Source: Paracoccaceae bacterium
GTDB lineage: Bacteria > Pseudomonadota > Alphaproteobacteria > Rhodobacterales > Rhodobacteraceae
Length of the DNA: 6,397 bases
NCBI GenBank assembly: GCA_007128865.1
Contig: SKWP01000289.1
Location: 1-6,397, forward strand
Reading direction: 5' to 3'
In this document: piece after piece, positions 1-6,383 of the stretch
Layout of the letters: each line of letters starts with the position of its first letter
How positions within the stretch are numbered: position 1 is the first letter of the stretch
Program-made: the position numbers and the translations under genes
Notes under the pieces: model-generated
What the model was told of the DNA's origin: nothing
The model's input: the letters and a program-made list of their open reading frames with translations, nothing else
Database searches by the model: none

Positions 1-259
1 GAAGTATCCGGAAAGAGAGGCCGCGCTGATTTCACCTTGCCGGGTTTCACTACACCCTATAGAGTTTCGCGATTACAACGCATTAGACATTGCTTACATT
101 TTGGCACCCCTCTCAGGGAAGGCCAAAGACGCTGGGGGCAGCACCGGACCGAGGTTGGCGGAACTTCAAAGCCGACGCGATCCGTTTGGACCGCACGATT
201 ACGCCAAACTGAGCCGCCGAGCGGCCGCACGCTACACACCCCGAGATCATGGCGCGCAA

Positions 260-271
260 ACACCATGGTGT
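260..271. repeat. 12-bp perfect palindrome ACACCATGGTGT
   Basis: The sequence reads the same on both strands over 12 bases and is centred between 265 and 266. It lies in the gene-free upstream region, about 225 bases before the start of the large gene. It could be a binding site for a dimeric regulator, but it is far from the likely promoter and only one copy was noticed. Chance remains the simplest explanation. Confidence 0.25.
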
Positions 272-415
272 CACTGTTTGGTGCAGCGCTCCATGACCGT
301 TTCGAGCAAGGAAAGCTGGAAGCCCGCTTGGCGCCCTCCGGGGGCCGTTCTGCGGCCTGATCGGGCATCACTTTAGCAGTCCACAGACCGCAGGCGACAC
401 TTGAGGGGATAATAC

Positions 416-443
416 TTGACCCTATTGACTCATCGGGTAACTT
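416..443 (+). promoter_or_regulatory. Candidate promoter of the large gene
   Basis: TTGACC at 416-421 is a good match to a sigma-70 -35 element. It is followed after 16 bases by TAACTT at 438-443, which matches the -10 consensus at only three of six positions. Transcription from here would start near 450 and give a leader of about 45 bases. A competing -10-like word, GATAAT at 408-413, has no good -35 element before it. Its position immediately upstream of the only large gene supports a promoter here, but the exact element is weakly supported. Confidence 0.25.
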
Positions 444-479
444 TTCTGTCAACCGATGGGCCACTTGGGGAATGTCGGT

Positions 480-486
480 GGAAGGG
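480..486 (+). promoter_or_regulatory. Ribosome binding site deciding the start of the large gene
   Basis: GGAAGGG ends eight bases before the ATG at 495, a normal Shine-Dalgarno spacing. The in-frame ATG at 456, which would add 13 residues, is preceded by a pyrimidine-rich stretch with no purine-rich ribosome site. This favours 495 as the start. The residues after 495 also lead directly into the first ELWxxDGT unit, as expected for the family. Confidence 0.6.
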
Positions 487-494
487 TTGTATTG

Positions 495-3400
495 ATGTCG
501 CGTCTTGTCTTCTTCACCGCCGATGACGGCATCCACGGGCGTGAACTGTGGGTCACCGATGGCACGCCCGCGGGCACCCGCATGATTGATATCGCGCCCG
601 GCCCCCAAAGCAGCTGGCCCAGCAACTTTGCCGTTCTGCCTGACGGCCGGGTGGTCTTTCAGGCCACCGACGCCCCCATCGAACAGCATCGGAGCGAACT
701 CTTTGTCAGTGATGGCACCGACGATGGAACCTATATGGTGCGCAACATCGGTGGCATCGGCTTTAATGGCGAGCCGCGTTTCATGACCCCGCTGGGCGAC
801 GGGCGGATCGTGTTCAGCGCCTCTGATGGCAGATGGGCGCCCGATGGCGATACCGGTCGGGAATTGTGGATCACCGACGGTACCGCTGCCGGCACCGCGC
901 TCTTGAAGGACATCAACCCGAATGTCGAGTTCGGCCGTCCCCAAAACAGCGACCCCAGAAGTTTCTACGCCCTCGGCAACGGCAAGGTGGTGTTCTTTGC
1001 CGATGATGGCGAGCACGGGCGCGAACCCTGGGTGACCGACGGCACACCCGAAGGCACCTTCATGCTGCGCGACCTGACGCCGGGTCCGGATAGCACCATT
1101 GTCTTTTCAGGCAACACCCGGCTGCTGGACGATGGCCGCCTGCTGATCAACAACGCCTATGTCACCGATGGCACCACGGCGGGCACGGTGCCCTATGACC
1201 CGGAACCCGAACCCGACCCGGTGTTTCCGCGCCAACCGGACGTGTTCGAGCGCGGCATCAACCAGGACGCCTATCCGGTAGAGCGCGGCATTTCCCACGT
1301 CGGTTTGAGCGAGACGCGCACCCTCTTTGCCGCCAATGGCGCACAGAAACTCAGCGCCGACCGCCTTCCGGGTCTGCAGCTTGCCGAAAGCGTTCCGGAT
1401 GGGACGACCAACCTGCGCTTTGACCTGATCGCCGAACAGGGCACCCGAATCGCGATGATGATCTCGGGCAGTGACGGGCAGCGGTACGAAGCCATCAGCA
1501 CCCATCGAAGCCTTCTTGACCCGGATTCGGTTCCCGTCGGATCGCTCAGCGTGCCGCTGGCCGGGCTGGGCAACGGCCCGGTGGTGATCTCGGCCATCGC
1601 GCAGCCGGTGAAGGTCAGCAACGACGAGTCAGCCATCATCAAGGTGACCTTTTCGGGCAGTGGCGGGTCGGTGACCCAGACGACGAGCCCGCTGGGCCCC
1701 GGCTCGCGCTGGATCACACCCAGCGCCGAAACCATGCGGGCGCTGGGCGACGGGCCGATCAGCGTCAGCTCGGTCACCGGCGAGATCCGGGAATTCGACG
1801 GCACCGTCCGCCCTGTGACCGTGCGCCACGAACTGACCGATTTCCACGGCGTCATACCCACGGGGCGCGAGCTTTGGGCCACCGACGGCACCGAAGCCGG
1901 CACCCGGATGATCGCCGATATCCTGCCCGGTGCCATCGGCAGCGACATCGACGGCTTCGTGCGCTTCCCCGACGGCCGAGTGCTGTTCCACGCTGTCGAT
2001 GGTCCGGCCGCCGAAGCCGACGCCCCGGCGGCCAGCCTGTGGATCACCGACGGCACCGCCAGCGGGACAGTGAAACTGTCCGACGCGGTGGGCAGGATCG
2101 ACGGCTCGCCGCGGTTCTCCAAGGCGGTAGGCACGGCCGAGGACAAGATGGTTGTCCTGTCGCGCGACGGCAACACGCTCTGGGTCACGGACGGCACGCC
2201 CGGCGGCACCGAACGTATCGCCCAGGATATCGCCCGCGTCGATCGCCCGACAGAACTGCAGGACGGTCGGTTGCTGCTGGGCACCACGGGCAGCGATGCC
2301 CAGAGCACCAAAGCGATCTGGGTCACCGACGGCACGGCCGAGGGCTCGCTTCTGGTCACCGAGGGGATCGAGCTGCCCTTCGGATGGGAAAGCCACTATT
2401 TCGTCGAAAAGGACATCATCGTCGTCCGCTACAACGACCCCGTGACCGGCCCCGAACCCTGGGCATTGGACCTTGCCAACGGCGGCTTCACACTGCTGGC
2501 CGATATCAACCCGGGCCCTGACGGCAGCGCGCCACAGGAATTCATCCTGGCGCTGCCGGAATCCCAGCGGGTGCCGAATTCGACGCTGTTCGAGACCCGG
2601 GTGACGCTGCTGGACGATGCGGCAGACAGTTTTTCCCTTCGGCCGTTCTTTTCCGACCCGATGGGCGGGGCCTTGTCGTTTTTTCTGCAGAACCTGCCGG
2701 CGGGTGTCAGCTTCGACCCGGCGACGGCCATGCTCACCGCGGCCGCCGATGCCGCCGCGGGGCGGCATGAGGTGACGGTGACTGCCGACAGCACCCAGGG
2801 CGGGCGCACGACTGACAGTTTTGCCTGGGATCTGGTCGATACGGGGCTGTTGAAGATCGAGGCGAGCGGCGGCTGGGGGCGGGAGACGCGGGAGAGCCCG
2901 ATCACGCTGGAACCCGGCGGGGTGCTGCATGTCGGGCTGAAGGAGGGCAACCCGCGGCTGATCCGCATCGAGGGGGCCGAGGCCACGATCGAGGAGGGCA
3001 AGCTGACGGTGTCGGGTCAGGTGTTTTCCGGGCAGCTGGCCACCGATCTGCCGCTGATGCAGGGCGGTTTCACCATCGACATGGCGACGCTGACGGTGTC
3101 GGATTTCGAGGACGAGCGGATCGAGGCCTCGCACCGGCTGGTGGGCGATCTGATCGAGATGGGTTTCTCGGATATCGCGCTGCGGCCCGATGGCATCGTG
3201 CTGCGCACCGATCTGGAATTCGGCGATGCCTTCAGCGTGTTCAGCACCCAGGGCGGGCTGCTGGCGCTGCATGTCGATGATGCCGGCCTGTCCTTTGGGC
3301 TGTCGGAACTGGGCACCGGGCGCTGGTTCACCGACACGCCGCTGGCCCTGCCCTTGCCCGAGGGCGCGCCCTTTGCGCTGGAATTCTCTGACCTGGGGAT

Positions 3401-6011
3401 GAACTACAACGCGCTGACCGACAGCATCTATCTGATGGGCAAGGCCGCGTTCACCTGGGGCGAGACGGTGGCGAAGCAGTACAGTTTCCTGGACGACAGC
3501 ACCACCAGCAAGCTGACCATCGACCTGGCCGGTGATCAGGCGGATGGCGACCTCTTTGCCATGGGCGACAAGTTCCTGCGCATCGGCAAGGATGCGCAGG
3601 GCTGGAACTGGGATGTCGTGGGCGAGATCGCCTATGAGGGCAAGGAAGGCGCCAAGCCGCTGCCGGGCCGGCCCTTCATCGAGGAGATGCGCTTTTCGCT
3701 GGATACCGTGGACCAGGAGGTCGGCGGCGCCTTCAAGGGCACCATGCCGACGCTGTTCAAGGGGCTGACGCTGGAGGCCGAGATCAGCGCGTCATGGGAC
3801 CCGCTGGCCATCGACGGCTTTGCCTTTGGCATCGACGGGCTGAATGCGCCGCTGGGCACCACCGGACTGTTCGTGCAGGGCGGCAAGCTGGCGGCCGAGA
3901 ACCTGACCGCGCAGGACCCCGACGACTGGCCCGAGCTGAGCGCGCAGATCACCATGACGGTCGGGCCGAACACGGCCCTGATTTCCTCGCCGGTGCGCGG
4001 CCATCTGGGCGGGGCCATCGCCGGGGCCGAGGTCACGCTGGATATCGAGGCGGGCACCAAGGTCGAATACCTGCTGCCCGGCGCGGTCGAACGCATCGCG
4101 GCACCGATGATCCGCTGGCTGGGTGTCGATGCCAATGATGTGCTGGACTTCCAGCTGATGCAACTGACCGGCGAGGTCAGCATGGATTTTGCCCGGCCCA
4201 GCTTTTCGGCCGGGCTGGGGGCCAGCTTCCTGGACGAGATGATCACGGGGCAGGCCAACGTTTCGGCCCAAACGCTGAACGAGGTGACGAACCTCAGCGC
4301 CTCGGTCTCGGCCACGGCGACCTTCCCCAAGGCGCTGCCGCTGATCGGCGGGCTGTCGCGCGCGGGCAACGGGCTGGCGGTATTCTCGTCCGATGGCAAC
4401 AACGGCAACGACTTTGCCGCCGCCTGGACCAGCTTCAGCGTGCCCTTCTACGGCAGCAGTTCGGCCGGGATTCGCCTGTGGCTGGATGGCCGCTACGAGG
4501 TGCTGGGGCGCAAGGCGATCGACGCCATCGGCAGTTGGGAACTGGGCCCCGAGCAGGATCTGGTGATCCTGTCGGCGCAGTGGGAGAATGCCAGCGATGC
4601 GGCACGGCTGGCGCTGATCGCGCCCGATGGCAGCGTGCTGAGCGAGGCCGATTTCGGCACCGGCACGGGCCTTGCCGCCGGCATCGCGCTGGTCGATGAC
4701 CTGACCAGCCCGTTGGGCCGGCATGTCGCGCTGCAAAACCCGGTGGCCGGCATCTGGGATGTGCGGCTGGTCAGCGAGGCCGGCCTGGGCGCCGTGCGCT
4801 ATGAGGCCAGCGCGATGCTGGAGGGGCCGCAGGCCACCATCACCGGCATCGACATTGCCCCCGGCACCCGCGCGGGCACCATCGACATCGACCTGGCGCC
4901 CGGCGATGCCGACGAGATCGCGCTGACGCTGTTCGTCTCGGAAACCCCCGACGCGCTGTCCGGCTTTTCGGTGATCGAGGCCGTGGTGCCCGCCAATGAC
5001 GCCGGCGGCTTGAGCTTCGACTGGGATTTCGCGGCCCTGGCCAGCGGCACCTGGTGGCTGCACGCGCGGGCCGAGGGCGAGGGCATGGTGCCGGGTGTCA
5101 GCATGTGGGCCACGCCGATCGCGGTGGCGGGCAGCGCCGATCTGGCGGTCACGCTGGACCAGCAGGCGGCCGCCGGCGGTGCCTCGGTGCTGTCGGTCAC
5201 GGTGACGAACCTGGGCGACATCGCCTCGGGCGCGGGCATGCTGGACCTGACCGTGCCCGAGGCCGCGCTGGGTGGCCCCGCCCTGCCCGGCGCCGACCCG
5301 CTGACGCAGATGATAACCGGGATCGCGCTGGAAAGCCTCGCCCCGGGCGAGAGCCTGCGGCTGGATTTCGCCCTGCCCGCGGGCCTGGGCGTGATGGTGC
5401 AGCCGGTGATGGCCGAGGTTTCGGCCACGGTTTACGATGCCGATCTGGGCAACAACACCGATGTGCTGTTCCTGGCCGCCCTCGGCGCCGGGCGCGCGGG
5501 CAGCATCACCACCCGCGGCGGCGCGGCGCTGGCCGGCGCCGAGGTCACCGCCAGCCTGCCCGATGGCAGCAGCGTCAGCGCATTCACAGGCGCCGATGGC
5601 GGCTTCAGCCTGGCCGGGCTGCCGCCGGGGGCGGGCATGGTGGATGCCAGCCATGCCTTTGCCCCCGCGCAGGCCGGCATCACGGCGGGCGACGCGCTGG
5701 AGGTGCTGCGCATCGCGGTGGGGCTGCAGCCGGCCTTCGGCCCGGCCGGCCCGCTGGATTACATCGCCGCCGATGTGAACCGCGACGGGCAGGTCACGGC
5801 CAACGACGCGCTGGAGGTGCTGCGCCACGCCGTCGGCCTGCCCAGCGCGCACGCGCCGCAGTGGATCTTCCTGGACGCCGGGGCGGACCTGAGCACCATC
5901 ACCGCCGCCAACACCCGCTATGCAACCGGTATCGACCTGACCAGCTATCCCCTTGACACCGACCTCGACATGACCGCCGTGCTGCTGGGCAACATGGTCG
6001 AGGTGCTGTGA
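495..6011 (+). CDS. Giant mosaic ELWxxDGT-repeat protein with Ig-like, CARDB-like and dockerin-like modules
   Basis: Encodes about 1838 residues from ATG 495; the alternative ATG at 456 gives 1851. No catalytic motif is seen, so an extracellular binding or structural role is inferred. Residues 17-224 carry five ELWxxDGT repeats. Residues 232-458 form a beta-rich insert resembling two bacterial Ig-like domains, entered through an acidic proline linker (DPEPEPDPV, 235-243). Residues 459-665 carry four more repeats and a decayed tenth. Residues 700-784 resemble a putative cadherin/Ig-like domain (LPAGVSFDPATAMLT). Residues 785-1345 are beta-rich and unassigned. Residues 1348-1440 and 1450-1545 look like two beta-sandwiches (GIWDVRL and SGTWWLHAR signatures). 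Residues 1547-1664 are CARDB-like (LSVTVTNLGD, LAPGESLRLDF, DLGNNTD). Residues 1666-1720 resemble a carboxypeptidase regulatory domain (TGADGGFSLAGLPPG). Residues 1722-1782 are dockerin-like, and the rest is a C-terminal module ending in GNMVEVL. I found no cysteine and no signal peptide, consistent with type I secretion (inference). The gene call is very secure; domain names come from recognised sequence patterns and were not searched. Confidence 0.95.
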   Translation: MSRLVFFTADDGIHGRELWVTDGTPAGTRMIDIAPGPQSSWPSNFAVLPDGRVVFQATDAPIEQHRSELFVSDGTDDGTYMVRNIGGIGFNGEPRFMTPLGDGRIVFSASDGRWAPDGDTGRELWITDGTAAGTALLKDINPNVEFGRPQNSDPRSFYALGNGKVVFFADDGEHGREPWVTDGTPEGTFMLRDLTPGPDSTIVFSGNTRLLDDGRLLINNAYVTDGTTAGTVPYDPEPEPDPVFPRQPDVFERGINQDAYPVERGISHVGLSETRTLFAANGAQKLSADRLPGLQLAESVPDGTTNLRFDLIAEQGTRIAMMISGSDGQRYEAISTHRSLLDPDSVPVGSLSVPLAGLGNGPVVISAIAQPVKVSNDESAIIKVTFSGSGGSVTQTTSPLGPGSRWITPSAETMRALGDGPISVSSVTGEIREFDGTVRPVTVRHELTDFHGVIPTGRELWATDGTEAGTRMIADILPGAIGSDIDGFVRFPDGRVLFHAVDGPAAEADAPAASLWITDGTASGTVKLSDAVGRIDGSPRFSKAVGTAEDKMVVLSRDGNTLWVTDGTPGGTERIAQDIARVDRPTELQDGRLLLGTTGSDAQSTKAIWVTDGTAEGSLLVTEGIELPFGWESHYFVEKDIIVVRYNDPVTGPEPWALDLANGGFTLLADINPGPDGSAPQEFILALPESQRVPNSTLFETRVTLLDDAADSFSLRPFFSDPMGGALSFFLQNLPAGVSFDPATAMLTAAADAAAGRHEVTVTADSTQGGRTTDSFAWDLVDTGLLKIEASGGWGRETRESPITLEPGGVLHVGLKEGNPRLIRIEGAEATIEEGKLTVSGQVFSGQLATDLPLMQGGFTIDMATLTVSDFEDERIEASHRLVGDLIEMGFSDIALRPDGIVLRTDLEFGDAFSVFSTQGGLLALHVDDAGLSFGLSELGTGRWFTDTPLALPLPEGAPFALEFSDLGMNYNALTDSIYLMGKAAFTWGETVAKQYSFLDDSTTSKLTIDLAGDQADGDLFAMGDKFLRIGKDAQGWNWDVVGEIAYEGKEGAKPLPGRPFIEEMRFSLDTVDQEVGGAFKGTMPTLFKGLTLEAEISASWDPLAIDGFAFGIDGLNAPLGTTGLFVQGGKLAAENLTAQDPDDWPELSAQITMTVGPNTALISSPVRGHLGGAIAGAEVTLDIEAGTKVEYLLPGAVERIAAPMIRWLGVDANDVLDFQLMQLTGEVSMDFARPSFSAGLGASFLDEMITGQANVSAQTLNEVTNLSASVSATATFPKALPLIGGLSRAGNGLAVFSSDGNNGNDFAAAWTSFSVPFYGSSSAGIRLWLDGRYEVLGRKAIDAIGSWELGPEQDLVILSAQWENASDAARLALIAPDGSVLSEADFGTGTGLAAGIALVDDLTSPLGRHVALQNPVAGIWDVRLVSEAGLGAVRYEASAMLEGPQATITGIDIAPGTRAGTIDIDLAPGDADEIALTLFVSETPDALSGFSVIEAVVPANDAGGLSFDWDFAALASGTWWLHARAEGEGMVPGVSMWATPIAVAGSADLAVTLDQQAAAGGASVLSVTVTNLGDIASGAGMLDLTVPEAALGGPALPGADPLTQMITGIALESLAPGESLRLDFALPAGLGVMVQPVMAEVSATVYDADLGNNTDVLFLAALGAGRAGSITTRGGAALAGAEVTASLPDGSSVSAFTGADGGFSLAGLPPGAGMVDASHAFAPAQAGITAGDALEVLRIAVGLQPAFGPAGPLDYIAADVNRDGQVTANDALEVLRHAVGLPSAHAPQWIFLDAGADLSTITAANTRYATGIDLTSYPLDTDLDMTAVLLGNMVEVL
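543..2489 (+). repeat. ELWxxDGT repeat array, nine units plus one decayed, split by an insert
   Basis: Units begin at residues 17 (ELWVTDGTPAGT), 68 (ELFVSDGTDDGT), 123 (ELWITDGTAAGT), 177 (EPWVTDGTPEGT), 220 (NAYVTDGTTAGT), 459 (ELWATDGTEAGT), 514 (SLWITDGTASGT), 561 (TLWVTDGTPGGT) and 607 (AIWVTDGTAEGS). A decayed unit lies at 654 (EPWALDLANGGF). Spacing is 43 to 55 residues, apart from a 239-residue gap between the fifth and sixth. Most units are followed by a DI-PG-like turn and then a strand such as DGRVVF or NGKVVFF. The pattern matches what NCBI calls the ELWxxDGT repeat. Blade-like units of this length suggest a beta-propeller, which is an inference. At DNA level the core ACCGAYGG recurs, but third positions vary, so the repeats are old. 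Confidence 0.9.
5691..5825 (+). repeat. Direct repeat encoding the paired dockerin-like helices
   Basis: Twenty-one identical bases occur at 5691-5711 and again at 5805-5825, exactly 114 bases (38 codons) apart. They encode DALEVLR in both copies, followed by IAVGL and HAVGL. The second copy is preceded by a complete dockerin-type calcium loop, DVNRDGQVTAND (residues 1760-1771), with ligand positions D1760, N1762, D1764 and D1771. The aligned loop of the first copy, FAPAQAGITAGD (1722-1733), keeps only the last aspartate. Two loop-helix units in tandem are the hallmark of type I dockerin domains, normally partners of cohesins. Here only one calcium site looks intact. Confidence 0.8.
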
Positions 6012-6068
6012 CAGGGCAGGTGGCGCGGTGGCGATCTGATCGTGCCGGATTCCGACAAGCGTTCAGCC

Positions 6069-6085
6069 GCAGGTTGTTGACCTGC
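6069..6085 (+). other. Hairpin between the two genes
   Basis: GCAGGT at 6069-6074 pairs perfectly with ACCTGC at 6080-6085, enclosing TGTTG, with one possible extra G-T pair inside. It lies 57 bases after the stop of the large gene. No T-run follows, so it is not a canonical intrinsic terminator. It may still stabilise or end the transcript, or be chance in GC-rich DNA. An alternative pairing, CCGCA 6067-6071 with TGCGG 6091-6095, overlaps it. Confidence 0.25.
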
Positions 6086-6110
6086 CTCAATGCGGTCCGG
6101 CGTGTGGCCA

Positions 6111-6119
6111 TGCGATAAT
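6111..6119 (+). promoter_or_regulatory. Extended -10-like element before the small ORF
   Basis: TGCGATAAT contains a TGn extension followed by GATAAT, five of six bases of the sigma-70 -10 consensus. Extended -10 promoters can work without a good -35 element, and none is seen at the right distance; TTGACC at 6077-6082 is too far upstream. Transcription would begin near 6126 and give a leader of about 50 bases to the ATG at 6177. This would let the small ORF be expressed separately from the large gene. Confidence 0.3.
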
Positions 6120-6164
6120 CATGCATCGGCTGCATCTGTTCCGCATACGGGGGCAAGCCTGCAA

Positions 6165-6172
6165 AAGGAGGT
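6165..6172 (+). promoter_or_regulatory. Strong Shine-Dalgarno sequence of the small ORF
   Basis: AAGGAGGT is a full-length complement of the 16S rRNA 3' end. It ends four bases before the ATG at 6177; the GGAGG core ends five bases before it. It is much stronger than the site of the large gene. It fixes the start at 6177 over an in-frame ATG at 6090, which has no comparable site. Confidence 0.65.
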
Positions 6173-6176
6173 AGCA

Positions 6177-6344
6177 ATGACTTATCAGCTTTTCCCCATC
6201 GGCCCGACGGAACGGGTGCATGACGATTTCGCATTCGACCAGTACCGCGCGCGAAGCGCGAAACTGGCCGACGGCGGCGCTGGGAACGACGGTGCAAAAT
6301 TAGGCCACGGTAGCGGCGGGATAGTCCTGCTGCGGGCGGAGTAA
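6177..6344 (+). CDS. Small hypothetical protein, 55 residues
   Basis: The ORF begins MTYQLFPIGPTERVHDDFAF and ends LLRAE before TAA. I do not recognise a family with confidence. The first 30 or so residues look like a natural small protein, mixed aromatic and charged, with high-GC codons. From about codon 33 onward it becomes glycine-rich (ADGGAGNDGAKLGHGSGG) and uses AT-ending codons such as GCA, AAA, TTA and ATA, unlike the first half. That could mean a natural tail or a frameshifted end of a once different protein. The stretch GGAGND superficially resembles an RTX calcium motif, but one partial copy proves nothing. There is no signal peptide, membrane segment or cysteine. The strong ribosome binding site is the main support. 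It lies 165 bases after the large gene on the same strand and may have its own promoter. Confidence 0.5.
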   Translation: MTYQLFPIGPTERVHDDFAFDQYRARSAKLADGGAGNDGAKLGHGSGGIVLLRAE

Positions 6345-6359
6345 AATCCAGCCACTTTT

Positions 6360-6383
6360 CCCTTCTTGCGTCAGCAGGGAGGG
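6360..6383 (+). terminator. Possible terminator stem-loop after the small ORF
   Basis: Bases 6360-6369 can pair with 6374-6383 in a 10-bp stem containing two G-U pairs, around a GTCA loop, beginning 15 bases after the TAA of the small ORF. The G-U pairs form only in RNA made from the + strand, which fits a role in that transcript. The bases that follow (TGGGGAG) are not a T-run, so it is not a textbook rho-independent terminator. It could be a stability hairpin or the edge of a larger structure cut by the window end. Confidence 0.3.

Larger units (their letters stand above)
1..455. other. Upstream region without a supported gene
   Basis: No convincing gene is visible on either strand in this stretch. 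One + frame stays open from the first base to a stop at 358-360. Its translation is rich in Arg, Thr, Gly and Ser, lacks the hydrophobic periodicity of a folded protein, uses codons such as AGA, TCC and GTA that the large gene avoids, and has no ribosome binding site. Only its last 30 or so residues (from ATG 265) look mildly protein-like, so a decayed gene end cannot be excluded. The stretch contains a 12-bp perfect palindrome (260-271) and two small GC stems: 213-217 with 221-225, and 343-347 with 353-357. Neither stem is followed by a T-run, so neither is a canonical terminator. The last 60 bases are AT-richer and look like the leader of the downstream gene. Confidence 0.5.

Noticed and set aside
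37..63. TTGCCG and TATAGA as a sigma-70 promoter near the window start
   Set aside because: The spacing is only 15 bases, the -35 match is partial, and no gene follows.
456..494. Upstream ATG at 456 as the start of the large protein
   Set aside because: No Shine-Dalgarno sequence precedes it, while ATG 495 has GGAAGGG at good spacing and leads straight into the first repeat.
57..1016. Open minus-strand frame of 319 codons crossing the upstream region and the start of the large gene
   Set aside because: It would start inside the large gene without a ribosome site, most of it mirrors the sense repeats, and the rest has no recognisable domain.
543..2489. CRISPR-like or tandem DNA repeat reading of the recurring ACCGACGGCAC words
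   Set aside because: The words are in frame, spaced irregularly at 43-55 codons, and explained by the protein-level ELWxxDGT motif.
1629..3272. Open minus-strand frame of 547 codons
   Set aside because: It is an antisense shadow of the ELWxxDGT region, showing repetitive GAVGDP-like words that simply mirror the sense repeats.
3792..5852. Open minus-strand frame of 686 codons opposite the large gene
   Set aside because: The translation is dominated by Arg, Gly, Ala, His and Gln with no domain pattern, as expected for the antisense shadow of GC-rich codons. The + strand frame has clear domains throughout.
6273..6320. RTX-type calcium repeat in the small ORF (GGAGND)
   Set aside because: Only one partial motif is present, without the GGxGxDxLx periodicity, so it is probably chance in a glycine-rich tail.
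6252..6335. Double-glycine leader peptide (class II bacteriocin type) in the small ORF
   Set aside because: A GG occurs at residues 33-34, but the expected leucine and glutamate at upstream leader positions are missing, and no peptidase-transporter gene is visible.
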